Shown here piece by piece: positions 8,273-16,700 of a DNA stretch of 17,762 nucleotides (the first letter of the stretch is position 1; the number at the start of each line of letters is the position of its first letter). The notes below the pieces were generated by a model that was not told where the DNA came from, made no database searches, and worked only from the letters and a program-made list of their open reading frames with translations. Both the position numbers and the translations under genes were made by a program. The DNA comes from Irpex lacteus (taxonomy: Eukaryota; Basidiomycota; Agaricomycetes; Polyporales; Irpicaceae), in assembly GCA_001986395.2 (NCBI GenBank), contig MQVO02000173.1:1-17762 (forward strand), in the 5' to 3' direction.

Positions 8273-9937
8273 TTAAAAATCTCATTTATCATTATCCTCA
8301 TTTGATGATTTACTCTCATTAATATTACTTTCAGGAGTATCATCTTGAGTTTTATCAGCCCACACATCATCTAATATTTTAGAGATAGAATCATCTCTTT
8401 TAATAGATTCTAAATCAACTGGGCTGGCAAACTCATCATGATAATTATAAATAGATTTATTAAACTCTTTTGGAGTCTTATCTACATTAGAATTATGATC
8501 ATGATCGTAAGAACTTCCTTCACTTGACCAATAATTTTCATCATTAGGTTCATTATATCTTCTTACATCACGTTCTAAATCTTTATCTTCCATATATGCA
8601 TCATTTATTCTATAGATATTAGGCTTAAATTTTGAATCTTTATCATGCTCATTCTTATATTCATGGGGAATATTTGAATTATCATGAGTATCAGTATCAA
8701 AAATAGTTGTAGGTGCTTGCTCTCTTAGAGCTCTCTTATTACTAATCATTTTATGGAATGCATCAAGTATTGGATGTCTACGCTGAGGTTCTTCTTCTTC
8801 ATCATCTAAACTCACTGTAGCTCTATCTGCTTTAGTTTGTTTAGATGATTTATTTGTATCCTCTTGTTTATCTTTACCTTTATCATTTTTACCTTTATCA
8901 TCTTCTGTTTGATGATCATTCACCTCAGATTTATGAGATTGAGGTTGATGATCACTAACATCAGATTTAGGAGATTGAGGTTGATTGTTAGAAGATTTAT
9001 TAGATGATCCTTCAGCTGGATTTACATCATTTTTGGGACCTGGACCTTTACCTTTTTCATACTCATGTTCACTCCATGCTTTCTGATCATCAGCAGGAAT
9101 ATTTGCAGGGTCAATAGGAGTAGATTTTATTGGGTTTTTAGCTTCATTAAATGCATTTTCCATACTAAAGTTTTTAAGTGTATCTTTAACAGAAGGTGCA
9201 TGTAATGGTGAGTTGTGTCCAGTACCAGCTACAGATTGTTTTAAATAACTTGTTTTCTCAAATGCTGCTGAGGGATCGAAGGGTCCGCTCGGTTTTGCAG
9301 GAGTGTGTACACCTGTACCATGTACAAATACATCGTGAGCTTCTTGAACCTCTCTTAACCTAGTCTCTCTCAACAATCTTTCACTGTTACTTTCACCAAA
9401 TACAGCTAATCTTAATCTATTAAACCAGTTATCATGAGGATTATCCATTGTATATGGAAATTGTGCACGATTTACTGTATTTGGATTAGTTTGATCATGC
9501 ATAAAATTATTGAACGCATCTGATGTATTTGCTCCAGATACCCAATGGAACGGATTGAACCAATTCAATGCTGTTCTGTAGTTACCTGTCACCATTGTAA
9601 GACCATCATATAACCAATATATGGGGTTTCTGTGTGTTCTTGCATCATTTATTTGTATATCAGGTTGATCACCAGGTGCACCTAATCCATTCTGTGGAAC
9701 ATTATTATTTACATTAGGAGTTCTATTCCATGGAAATAAATTTGTTATGATTGATGGATCTTTGTATACTGAAAATGCTGTGAATATTACTCCAAATGAG
9801 ACAATTCCACCAACTACCCACCATACCCATGTAGGTACCCAACTATCTGTATGTGTCTTCCCTGTAAGTGACTCATATATTGTTGTGGGTATTTTACTGA
9901 AATTGGATTCTATCTTGGGTACGGTGTATCTGTCCAT
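8273..9937 (-). CDS. Unknown membrane-anchored protein with long acidic disordered tail
   Basis: The frame starts at ATG 9937. The first stop-like codon is TGA at 8282-8284 (551 residues). If TGA is Trp, as the cox1 exon at 907-1251 shows, it reads on three codons (W-D-F) to TAA at 8273-8275 (554 residues). Residues 34-57 (WVPTWVWWVVGGIVSFGVIF region) form one membrane helix rich in Trp. Residues 100-190 are aromatic-rich and include the block shared with the frame at 3824-4039. From about residue 210 the chain is Lys/Asp/Glu/Ser/Asn-rich and probably disordered, with a 12-residue tandem repeat (319-342) and the acidic run DDEEEEP. All Trp seen is TGG. The frame is open upstream to 10105 without an ATG, including WLVPRPPPDPDWKIWRWG, so the true start may be further up or non-ATG. 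I recognise no family. It lies downstream of tRNA-Asn on the same strand. Confidence 0.75.
8912..8983 (-). repeat. 36-bp tandem repeat in the unknown gene
   Basis: Two units encode QPQSPKSDVSDH and QPQSHKSEVNDH, identical at 9 of 12 residues. This is typical of slippage-prone disordered tails. Confidence 0.85.
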
Positions 9938-10105
9938 ACTTCCTGAGGAGAATATATTTGGATTTACAGGTCTGGTGTCGTATGAGTTTGAGCCCCATCT
10001 CCATATTTTCCAATCTGGATCTGGTGGTGGTCTTGGTACTAGCCACTCATCAAATAGTCTGTAAATCCATCCAAATAATCTCTTTGTACCATAGTATAAA
10101 ATATA
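9938..10105 (-). other. In-frame upstream extension of the unknown gene
   Basis: Fifty-six sense codons run from the TAA at 10106-10108 into the ATG at 9937. The peptide (KRLFGWIYRLFDEWLVP, PPPDPDWKIWRWG) is not random-looking: it is rich in Trp like the body of the protein. It may be translated from an unusual start, be a spliced exon, or show that the 5' end was lost by rearrangement. Confidence 0.5.
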
Positions 10106-10139
10106 TTATATTTATTTTTTATAGTTACTTTACTAACTA

Positions 10140-10310
10140 AATAGTAAGTTTAGAGGTTTAGTGTATAGCTAATTTGATAATAACAATCCACCATCTTCAT
10201 CTTAATAATAAGGAAGGTGTTTCTCCTTATTTTATACCTTTTTATTTATTTAATAATAAAAAGGGGAAAAAATGATAAATGGTATTAGTTATTGTAGTAT
10301 TATTTTTATA
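10140..10310. other. Spacer between tRNA-Asn and the unknown gene
   Basis: Two stems are visible: AATAAGGA...TCCTTATT at about 10207-10231 and CCTTTTTATTTATT...AATAATAAAAAGG just after it. They could separate the tRNA from the mRNA during processing. No gene is seen. Confidence 0.4.
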
Positions 10311-10382
10311 GGTGCCAAGAGGAATTGAACCTCTGAAAAAAGTATTAACAGTACTCCACATTAACCACTCTGACATGGCACC
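10311..10382 (-). tRNA. trnN: tRNA-Asn (GTT)
   Basis: Read on the minus strand, the acceptor GGTGCCA pairs perfectly with TGGCACC. The anticodon arm is GAGTA-CTGTTAA-TACTT, giving anticodon GTT (Asn, codons AAY). The T arm is AGAGG-TTCAATT-CCTCT. The D stem is short and weak (TCA with an imperfect partner around GAGTGGTTAA). Length is 72 nt. It lies 41 bases after tRNA-Pro in a small tRNA pair. Confidence 0.8.
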
Positions 10383-10423
10383 CTAATTTTTATAAGTTAA
10401 AATATTTTATTTTTTTTAAGTAT

Positions 10424-10495
10424 ATGGTAGGCGTGACTCGAACACGCTAGGGCTCTTTCCCAAAAAGAGTAACAATCCACTTAGTCTTCTACCAT
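10424..10495 (-). tRNA. trnP: tRNA-Pro (TGG)
   Basis: On the minus strand ATGGTAG pairs with CTACCAT (7 bp). The D arm is GAC-TAAGTGGATT-GTT, the anticodon arm CTCTT-TTTGGGA-AAGAG with anticodon TGG (Pro, all CCN), and the T arm GCGTG-TTCGAGT-CACGC. All stems pair well. Length is 72 nt. Confidence 0.9.
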
Positions 10496-10568
10496 TCTTG
10501 TTTTTATCCTTGCCCCCATACTCTTTTTCTTTTTAATTCTTAAAAAGAAATAATATAAAAAAAGGATC

Positions 10569-10639
10569 CCCCAAAAAACATCCCCAAAAACTAGGTATTA
10601 TAAATAATTCTAACTAGTTTTTTTGGGGATTATTTCTAC
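10569..10639. repeat. 71-bp repeat containing a hairpin element, copy 2
   Basis: Identical to 4570-4640, about 6 kb away in the same orientation. It is followed within a few bases by another solo arm at 10646-10659. Confidence 0.95.
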
Positions 10640-10645
10640 CGCGAC

Positions 10646-10659
10646 CCTAGTTTTTTGGG
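10646..10659. repeat. Hairpin element, right arm only
   Basis: CCTAGTTTTTTGGG is a solo right arm. Confidence 0.75.
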
Positions 10660-10742
10660 TTTAAATAATAACAAAAACTTATTCTAATAATCTCTTTTAA
10701 GAATGGAACAAAATGGAACAATCTAAGTTGAGATAAATTTGT

Positions 10743-11087
10743 TTACCCCCTTATTATTTCTTGCTGCAACCCACCATTCAACTCAAAATTTAAGGTAAAA
10801 CCCCCCCCTTTTTTAATAATAATACAAAAAGGATTAATGACTAAATCACAAGTACAGGAAATCCGGTAATAAATCCAAAATCTTTTAAAATAAAATTTAT
10901 CACGGAGAAGCTTATCAGTGGTATCATAAAGATGACCATCCAATTGACCTATTGTCTGATCAATCCCTCTATCCACACTTTCATCATTAAGTACTGTTCG
11001 AGTTGTGCTAAAATAACGCTTAGCATTTGCGTTTACAAACACCTTAAAACCTTGCCCTTGACAAGCTAAATCTTTGAGTTTCCCCCC
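10743..11087 (-). CDS. Unidentified frame with KRYFSTTR segment, 5' part in the duplication
   Basis: The minus-strand frame is open from 11087 to 10743. Without an ATG it could start at GTG 11040-11042. It reads KLKDLACQGQGFKVFVNAN, KRYFSTTRTVLNDESVDRG, IDQTIGQLDGHLYDTTDKLL and RDKFYFKRFWIYYR, then becomes less protein-like (a Gly run from a C-tract). The basic, FST-containing segment resembles the start regions of some fungal mitochondrial plasmid or intron ORFs, but this is only an impression. The first codons lie in the 415-bp duplication; the first copy (1-416) is frameshifted. It may be a truncated gene whose tail was replaced near the C-tract at 10800-10808. Confidence 0.35.
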   Translation of the reverse strand, partial: GGKLKDLACQGQGFKVFVNANAKRYFSTTRTVLNDESVDRGIDQTIGQLDGHLYDTTDKLLRDKFYFKRFWIYYRISCTCDLVINPFCIIIKKGGGFTLNFELNGGLQQEIIRG

Positions 11088-11425
11088 TTAACTATGACGA
11101 GCAAGATGTTACGATGAGGCACGACGTCACATATACCATCATTAACTTTCTGTTCAATAACCATAATTAGTTTATTATAGACAATTATCCCCTTATAACT
11201 AGTTAATGTATTACATTAAATTCGTACATCCTTACTATAAAATAAACCTCAACCCTCGGATGTTTTATACATTTTATAATAGTTTGCTACAGAGCCACCT
11301 CGAACATATAGATTTATATCATACGCTGCTTTTAAATACACAAAGAAATACATTTTATAGCTCCCATAATCCTCTCCTCCATTGAAATAAATTTAAAGAT
11401 TCTCCCTCCCCTAAAAATAAAAGTT
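11011..11425. repeat. Copy 2 of the 415-bp direct repeat
   Basis: Matches 1-416 with one indel and one substitution seen. Its right boundary falls exactly at a hairpin arm GTTTTTTGGG (11423-11432), which the first copy lacks. Its left boundary lies inside the KRYFSTTR reading frame. Confidence 0.95.
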
Positions 11426-11432
11426 TTTTGGG
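11421..11432. repeat. Hairpin element, right arm at the duplication boundary
   Basis: AAGTTTTTTGGG marks the point where the two long repeat copies diverge. Confidence 0.65.
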
Positions 11433-11750
11433 AGAATGCGATTTTAATCAGATTTATTTGACCGTTACAGTGCTGGATGATGGGTACCCCTCATCCTGTT
11501 TGTGTTACTTACTTACAGATCTGTATTAATATTAGCTTTATTAATATTTTAATTTAAAAGACTACCAATATTTGTAGGTAAAGGATGAGTTATTTTATTT
11601 AGTTTCGTTTAGTTTAGTTTAGTTTATATAGTATTTAGCTAGTGTGCTATATGTTTAAATTAGTTAATTAATTTTCTTACTAAGCGAAGTGAAGGATATT
11701 TATCCTTTATTATTAAACTAGTATTGTATATAATTTGTTGATAGTTTATT
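11433..11750. other. Gene-free stretch
   Basis: It contains a strong palindrome GGATGATGGGTACCCCTCATCC in halves at 11475-11496, a short tandem TTTAG run near 11600-11625, and AAGGATATTTATCCTT near 11692. No gene is seen. Confidence 0.5.
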
Positions 11751-11990
11751 ATGAAATATTTAAATGATTATATTTTACTTTTGGATAATACTATACATAT
11801 TCTAAATTATATCGTTTCACATGGTACTATTTCTTTATATCTATTGGAATATCATCTTTTTATTGAACCAAAAATAATTTATTACAATAGGGCAACGGGT
11901 GGGGGAAGAGTAACCAAAAGAAATTACGATAAAAATCTATTGAACTATTATTACTCTATCCCCGTGATAGTCGGGGAAGTAAAGGGGTAG
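11751..11990 (+). CDS. Small hypothetical open frame, 79 codons
   Basis: The frame has an ATG at 11751 and a TAG at 11988-11990. The peptide MKYLNDYILLLDNTIHILNY, IVSHGTISLYLLEYHLFIE, then KIIYYNRATGGGRVTKR, matches no family I know. Part of its DNA (TTACGATAAAAAT) recurs just after the stop at about 12012, so it lies in a small duplicated region. It is on the strand opposite to the resident genes. An ORF of this size is possible by chance. Confidence 0.2.
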   Translation: MKYLNDYILLLDNTIHILNYIVSHGTISLYLLEYHLFIEPKIIYYNRATGGGRVTKRNYDKNLLNYYYSIPVIVGEVKG

Positions 11991-12068
11991 ACCTATTGTA
12001 TACAATAGAACTTACGATAAAAATGAGTAGACTAAACTATTAATCATTTGAACTCTCACAATCAAGAA

Positions 12069-12147
12069 CCTAAAAACACTAGGCTCTAATTAAAATTTAA
12101 TTTAATTAAATTTTAATAATACCGGGATAATTATTTAGTTTTTTAGG
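12069..12147. repeat. Nested hairpin element, reverse orientation
   Basis: Outer arms CCTAAAAACACTAGG and TAGTTTTTTAGG enclose CTCTAATT and an inner perfect AT palindrome built on AAAATTTAATTTAATT. The inner part and the CTAGGCTC edge are the reverse complement of those in the element at 16947-17033. Confidence 0.8.
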
Positions 12148-12289
12148 GAGTGTGTTAAACTAAAGAATCATAATCTAATAAGAATATTTGAACTCTTACA
12201 ATTATAAAATAATGAGTAAGGTTAAAGAATCAGAGAGATAATAAAACTATTTGAATAAAGATTTTATTTTAATTAATCTTAGCTACAGT

Positions 12290-13085
12290 CACTCTTGTTC
12301 CTACCGCTTTATTAAATAAAGTTCAACCCCTTGCATTCCCCAAGGATCTTGGGGGCAATCTTTGATCTTTTGTCTTAATCACCAAGAGACTGCACGGAGT
12401 TCAAATGGTTGTAAGCTGCCGGGTGTGCCGGCGCTACAATTGTTTGGACGGAGTACCCCCCTCCTCTTTAACTTATCTTTACCATTCCGTTCATCATCCC
12501 AAGGCTAATGGTGCCCGAATCATTGCTAATTGAATGCAATCTCAAGCAATATTCCTTGTACCTACATGTTTCAGTGCACTTTTCGTTTAAAACCATAACG
12601 TAAATTTTAACTTTCTAAGTTAAGACATAGTTGTGTCGCAAGGTTTTTTCGCCCCTGCAAGGCATATATTTTCAGAGGAGTTGTTCTAGGGCGCTCCATA
12701 AGAAGTTCATCAGGGATTGTTAACCACCAGTCTTTTTAGTGAAAGAGAGTGGTAATAGCCCTTTATATCTTAATATCATATTTAAGCTAATACCGTAGTA
12801 TACCACTAAAAACTTCATGTCACAACATAGTATCCGTCCAACGTGCTGAAAGACTCCAGTCATATGAGCTGCGGATATGCTAGTTTTCCAACGCAGTAAC
12901 CATACTTCTTGTACGATCTCCATTGGATAGGTTCTTATTAACAGGCACACCCTTTACCTGAGATAAGCTTTCATGAGTGTTTTTAATAATAATAATTATC
13001 AATTAGTAACTATAAATATCAGCGGTTATAAAGTAGCCTTATAGCTCCTATTCAGATCGTTCTAATCTATAGGACCACCAATTTT
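12290..13085. ncRNA. Unidentified GC-richer block with strong hairpins
   Basis: This block is visibly richer in G and C than its flanks and has no recognised protein. Stems include TTGC-CCCCAAG-GAT-CTTGGGG-GCAA near 12340-12366 and CCTAT/AGAT...ATCT/ATAGG at 13047-13073. On the plus strand CCAAGAGACTGCACGG (about 12391) resembles the R element of a group I intron core and TTAAGACATAGTTG (about 12623) resembles the S element; GACTG and TAGTT could pair as P7 with wobbles. A minus-strand open frame at 12720-12950 shows no known family. I favour an intron or structured-RNA remnant. The intron reading is weak: P4-P6 were not resolved. Confidence 0.3.
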
Positions 13086-13310
13086 TTTTGTGGAGCTAAT
13101 ATAAATTAAAATAAAATAGAGTTAGTTAGCCAAAGTAAAATTAGATATTAAATATATTTTATTTATTTTTTATTATTTTTTTTTCTTTAAGATCTTTTTG
13201 TTCTTTATCACTGCTCATTATTTTATAGAATAAGAGTTAAAATTAAAGAATATATAATTTGAACTAGGAATTATTTTATAATACAAAGGGGGTATACATA
13301 TATAAATAAA
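13086..13310. other. 3' flank of cox3
   Basis: AT-rich; no gene. On the minus strand the cox3 stop is followed after about 14 bases by TATACCCCC (13288-13296), also found after nad4. Confidence 0.45.
13288..13296 (-). promoter_or_regulatory. Shared TATACCCCC motif downstream of cox3
   Basis: GGGGGTATA on the plus strand lies just 3' of cox3 (minus sense) and recurs at 14980-14988 just 3' of nad4, both amid A/T repeats. It may be an mRNA 3'-processing signal, by analogy with the short conserved 3' sequence of yeast mitochondrial mRNAs. Function is inferred only from position. Confidence 0.3.
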
Positions 13311-14129
13311 TTAGTTTCCTCCCCAGTAGTATACTGCTATGAATAAGAATAACCAAACTACATCCACAAAGTGCCAGTATAAAATACCAGCTTCAAAACC
13401 TTGATGGTGACTATTTGTGAAGTGATACTGTACTATTCTAAAGAATCCTACTGTGATAAAGATTGTTCCTACTATAACATGAATTCCATGTAACCCTGTT
13501 GAAGCATAGAATGCTGAACCAAATACTGAATCTGATATAGAGAAAGCTGCTTCTGAGTATTCATAATATTGTAAAGAAGTGAAAATTACAGCTAAAATTA
13601 TTGTTAATAATGTTCCTTTAATTGCACCTTTTCTATCTCCTTGTATTAAAGCATGGTGACCGTATGTTACAAAAGCACCACTAGATAACAATAAAATAGT
13701 ATTTAATAAAGGTATAGCAAAAGGATCTAAAGCTGTAATACCTTGAGGTGGCCATACTCCACCTATTTCAACTGCAGGTGATAAACTAGAATGGAAGAAA
13801 GCCCAGAATACACTTAAGAAAGCAAAAGCTTCACTTACAATAAATAAAACAAAACCTATTACTAATCCATTTTGTACTTGAGAAGTATGTGCTCCTTCGT
13901 ATGTTGCTTCTGTTGTTACATCTCTTAACCATAATGTCATACCGTAAGCAGTTAAAACAAATCCTAATAATAATAAATATCCTCCATTAGGTAAACCTTG
14001 CATATACATAACTGCAGATAAAGTTAATACTAATAAAGAAAAACTTACTAATAAAGGCCAAGGTGATCTACTTACCAGATGGTAAGGGAAAAATTGTAAA
14101 AGACTTCTATTTAAATTTAAACTTGTCAT
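13311..14129 (-). CDS. cox3: Cytochrome c oxidase subunit 3
   Basis: It encodes 272 residues ending in TAA, close to the usual fungal length of about 269. It is a core membrane subunit of respiratory complex IV, with seven expected membrane helices. It is complete: the N-terminal QFFPYHLVSRSPWPLL (12-27) is followed by VQNGLVIGFVLFIVSEAF (85-102) with the conserved Glu100, WAFFHSSLSP (109-118), VWPPQGI (125-131), YGHHALIQGDR (156-166), GLHGIHVIVG (212-221) and the C-terminal HHQGFEAGILYWHFVDVVWL (241-260). The start is ATG, with TTG-free context and a stop-rich leader; MTSLNLNRSL is typical of fungi. Trp codons checked are TGG. There are no introns and no frameshifts. It is downstream of nad4 on the same strand, about 890 bp away, so cotranscription is possible but not shown. 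Confidence 0.98.
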   Translation of the reverse strand: MTSLNLNRSLLQFFPYHLVSRSPWPLLVSFSLLVLTLSAVMYMQGLPNGGYLLLLGFVLTAYGMTLWLRDVTTEATYEGAHTSQVQNGLVIGFVLFIVSEAFAFLSVFWAFFHSSLSPAVEIGGVWPPQGITALDPFAIPLLNTILLLSSGAFVTYGHHALIQGDRKGAIKGTLLTIILAVIFTSLQYYEYSEAAFSISDSVFGSAFYASTGLHGIHVIVGTIFITVGFFRIVQYHFTNSHHQGFEAGILYWHFVDVVWLFLFIAVYYWGGN

Positions 14130-14408
14130 ATTAATTTTTTTTTTAATTTAAAACTCACATCAAAAGAATTGACTATACCTATTTTATTTAAATAAAATAA
14201 GAAAATAAAGTTTAACTTAATTTCATTAAAGTTAATTAGTCTTAATAAACATATTCTGTTTAATTTGATTGCTTAGTGTAGAATAATTATATTATTCCAT
14301 TCCTTTTATTTAATAAATTTAAAGTACCCTAAACCTTTTTCCTTTATTATTTAATGAGTAAGATCAAAGCAATTTAATATATATTTTAAAATTTACAACA
14401 ACAATCAC
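14130..14408. other. Leader region of cox3
   Basis: AT-rich; a T-run lies directly before the gene (14137-14144). I cannot name a promoter. The word AATGAGTAAGATCAAAG at 14352 is a degenerate form of a dispersed repeat seen at 6138 and 12214. Confidence 0.4.
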
Positions 14409-14409
14409 A

Positions 14410-14505
14410 ATGATTACAGCTATTCTAGATAATTTATTAAAAAGTACAGCATTATTAAGTGTATTAATTATGATAATGTTACCGATTATAATACCCATCC
14501 CCTAG
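14410..14505 (+). other. Short hydrophobic open frame ending in a hairpin arm
   Basis: ATG at 14410 starts MITAILDNLLKSTALLSVL, then IMIMLPIIIPIP and a TAG formed by the CCCCTAGTTAGAAT arm (14499-14512). Hydrophobic; a truncated exon of a membrane subunit such as nad1 is conceivable, but no conserved motif is present. Confidence 0.25.
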
Positions 14506-14512
14506 TTAGAAT
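14499..14512. repeat. Hairpin element, partial arm
   Basis: CCCCTAGTTAGAAT resembles the left arm with the A-run deleted. Confidence 0.5.
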
Positions 14513-14545
14513 AAAAATGGGGTACTGATCAGGAAATCTACAGTA

Positions 14546-14567
14546 ACAAATCTATCAACAGATTTGT
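14546..14567. repeat. Short hairpin
   Basis: ACAAATCT-ATCAAC-AGATTTGT, a perfect 8-bp stem with a six-base loop, in an otherwise gene-free stretch. Confidence 0.7.
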
Positions 14568-14618
14568 AGAACATCAATTAATAAGATTGAGAAACAGTAG
14601 AAGCAATCCAGCCAAACC

Positions 14619-14675
14619 CCCCAAAAACACGAGGGTCGCTTTACCGGATGAATTAATTCTAACTAGTTTTTGGGG
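14619..14675. repeat. Hairpin element, divergent left half
   Basis: CCCCAAAAACACGAGGG at the left and AATTCTAACTAGTTTTTGGGG at the right; the loop is GC-richer (GGTCGCTTTACCGG). Confidence 0.75.
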
Positions 14676-14690
14676 ATGGACGAGAAGTAA

Positions 14691-14894
14691 ATTCTTAATA
14701 AAAACCCCAACTTTTCAAGTAGCCTGTTTTCATCATGTGTTTCCAAATTGGCACAGAAAATGAAATATGGGAATGTAATTCAAATAATGGAAAAAGTAAT
14801 AGGATTGGGATTGTCAATTTCTAAAGGTGAACTATTAACCATAGCTTTCAGATGGAAATTTATTACCAAAAGTCCAGGTAAACAAGACCTTTAG
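14691..14894 (+). other. Unidentified open frame without a start
   Basis: Between TAA (14688) and TAG (14892) the plus strand reads NPNFSSSLFSSCVSKLAQ, KMKYGNVIQIMEKVIGLGL and SISKGELLTIAFRWKFITK. It is compact and protein-like, with a helix-forming centre. The minus strand of the same DNA is also nearly open if TGA is Trp, so coding on the plus strand is not proven. No family is recognised. It lies between the 3' end of nad4 and cox3. Confidence 0.25.
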
Positions 14895-14979
14895 AAATTC
14901 CCGATGCGGAATGAATGGAGAGTAATGCTCCTTGCCTTACAAATAATAATGGTAGTTTTTTAATAAAAATAATTACTAC

Positions 14980-14988
14980 GGGGGTATA
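14980..14988 (-). promoter_or_regulatory. Shared TATACCCCC motif downstream of nad4
   Basis: The second copy of the motif at 13288-13296, about 31 bases after the nad4 stop. Confidence 0.3.
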
Positions 14989-15019
14989 TATAATATATTT
15001 ATATATTAGTAAGGGGCAC

Positions 15020-16477
15020 CTATACATAATATAATAAAGTTGAAACTGATAAATGGATAGAATCTAAGATTACATTTGGTAGTATACCTAAAATTACAGT
15101 AGGTATTAATAGAGTAATTAATAGGTTAAATTCTCTTCTAGATATATCTTCTGCAGATTTTAAATGTGGAGAATATACACCATAAGAAATTCTATTATAA
15201 AGATAGATACTATATATAGCACTGAAAACTATACCAGTAGCACCTAGAGCTGAAATAATAGGTGATCTTTCCCAAATACCCATTAAAGATAATTGTTCTC
15301 CTATAAAGTTTAGAGATAAAGGTATACCTGTATTTGCTATAGTAAATACAAAAAATAAGATAGTGAAAACTGGAAAGTAAGTAGCTAAACCTCTAATATA
15401 TGCAATAGTTCTAGTATGGAATCTATCATATATTACTCCACCCACACAAATAAATAGAGCAGGAGAAACAAAACCATGAGCTAATGATAGTAAAATAGCA
15501 CCTTCAATACCAATAATAGTATTAGAAAATAAACCTAAAATAACAACAGCCATGTGACAGATACTACTATAAGCAATTAAACTTTTTGTATCATGCTGAA
15601 TTATAGTAGCAAATGAAGCATAAATTAAAGTTATTATAGCAATAGTTTGTACTAAAGGACTAAAGTAATTAGTAGCATCAGGTAAAAAGTTAATTAATAC
15701 TCTTAGATAACCATAACTAGCAAATTTTAAGATTGTTCCTGCTAATAAGATTGAGGCTGCTAAGGGTGCATCACTGTGTGCTCTATATAACCAACCTGTA
15801 AATGGCCATAATGGAGTTTTAACAGCAAAAGCTAAAAAGAAAGCTAACCATAATATTTTTTGACTATCTAAACTTATTTCACTTAATGATATAATAGTGA
15901 AATCTGTACTTCCTAAATTACTATATATTTGTAGGATTGCTAATAACATAAATAAAGAACCTGCTAAAGTATATAAGAAAAATAACAATGCACTTCTTAT
16001 TCTATTTACTCCGGATCCATATACTATGATTATTATAAATAATACTGGTAAAACACTTTCAAAGAAGATATAGAAAAGAAATAAGTCTAATACTACAAAT
16101 AGTGCTATTTGAAATGTTTCTAATAGTAAAAATGAGATTACGAAAAATTTAATACTTTTTTCTGAACTTAAATTATTAAAATTAGATAATAAAGCTATTG
16201 GTGTTATAAATGTAGTTAATAAAACATAATATAATGAGATACCATCTACCCCTATATTAAAATGACAGAAACTCAATTTTGTAAATTCATATACAAATTG
16301 ATATTCACTTGTATTTGAATTAAATTGAACCCATAAAAAGATTGATACTATAAAATTTAGTAATGATATATTTAATGCTATATTTTTAATTGTACTTTGA
16401 TTTTCTTTACTATTTTCTGGGATTAATAGTATAATTGCACTCCCTAGTAGTGGTATTAATAATAATAATTGTAACAT
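15020..16477 (-). CDS. nad4: NADH dehydrogenase subunit 4
   Basis: It encodes 485 residues ending in TAG and is full length for fungi. It is an antiporter-like proton-pumping subunit in the membrane arm of complex I. Key residues are present: Glu140 in LFYIFFESVLP (the helix 5 glutamate), Lys220 in FAVKTPLWPFTGWLYRAHSD (217-236), Lys251 in AGTILKFASYGYLRV (246-260), the His of SLAHGFVSPALFICVGG (331-347), and YDRFHTRT (350-357). ANTGIPLSLNFIGE (381-394) is followed by the usual closing helices. The segment ATIIQHDTKSLIAYSSICHM (290-309) is unusual: many fungi have RQTDLK there. Trp codons checked are TGG. The start ATG at 16477 gives MLQLLLLIPLLG, a proper first helix. tRNA-Met lies about 220 bp upstream on the same strand. 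No intron is seen. Confidence 0.98.
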   Translation of the reverse strand: MLQLLLLIPLLGSAIILLIPENSKENQSTIKNIALNISLLNFIVSIFLWVQFNSNTSEYQFVYEFTKLSFCHFNIGVDGISLYYVLLTTFITPIALLSNFNNLSSEKSIKFFVISFLLLETFQIALFVVLDLFLFYIFFESVLPVLFIIIIVYGSGVNRIRSALLFFLYTLAGSLFMLLAILQIYSNLGSTDFTIISLSEISLDSQKILWLAFFLAFAVKTPLWPFTGWLYRAHSDAPLAASILLAGTILKFASYGYLRVLINFLPDATNYFSPLVQTIAIITLIYASFATIIQHDTKSLIAYSSICHMAVVILGLFSNTIIGIEGAILLSLAHGFVSPALFICVGGVIYDRFHTRTIAYIRGLATYFPVFTILFFVFTIANTGIPLSLNFIGEQLSLMGIWERSPIISALGATGIVFSAIYSIYLYNRISYGVYSPHLKSAEDISRREFNLLITLLIPTVILGILPNVILDSIHLSVSTLLYYV

Positions 16478-16700
16478 TTTATTTATTTTATTTTTTATTT
16501 TATCTAATTAAAATTAGATACCTTGAAGATTGAATTTAACTTATAATTCTATTTGACTTAATTTTTTCCCTTTTTATTTATAATTAATAAAAAAAGGAGT
16601 TGTTAGCATTATCTATTTTTTTAAAAAGATACTATTACGGGCTATTTGTAAGTTTATTTACTTAAAATTTAAATTAAACTTAGTAAATATAGAATTATAG
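16478..16700. other. Spacer between tRNA-Met and nad4
   Basis: AT-rich with facing T- and A-runs (TTTTTCCCTTTTTATTTATAA and AATAAAAAAAGG near 16562-16598) that could form a stem. No gene is seen. Confidence 0.4.

Noticed and set aside
9747..10140. Two overlapping plus-strand open frames of 60 and 105 codons
   Set aside because: They lie opposite the unknown minus-strand gene and its upstream extension and have no features of their own; they are shadows.
12540..12610. Minus-strand CACTGAAACATGTAGGTACAAGG resembling a large-subunit rRNA segment
   Set aside because: The surrounding rRNA landmarks before and after it are missing, so the likeness is probably chance.
12720..12950. Minus-strand frame of 76 codons starting with GTG
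   Set aside because: No family or conserved motif; it falls in a block that looks like structured RNA, so I did not annotate it as a gene.
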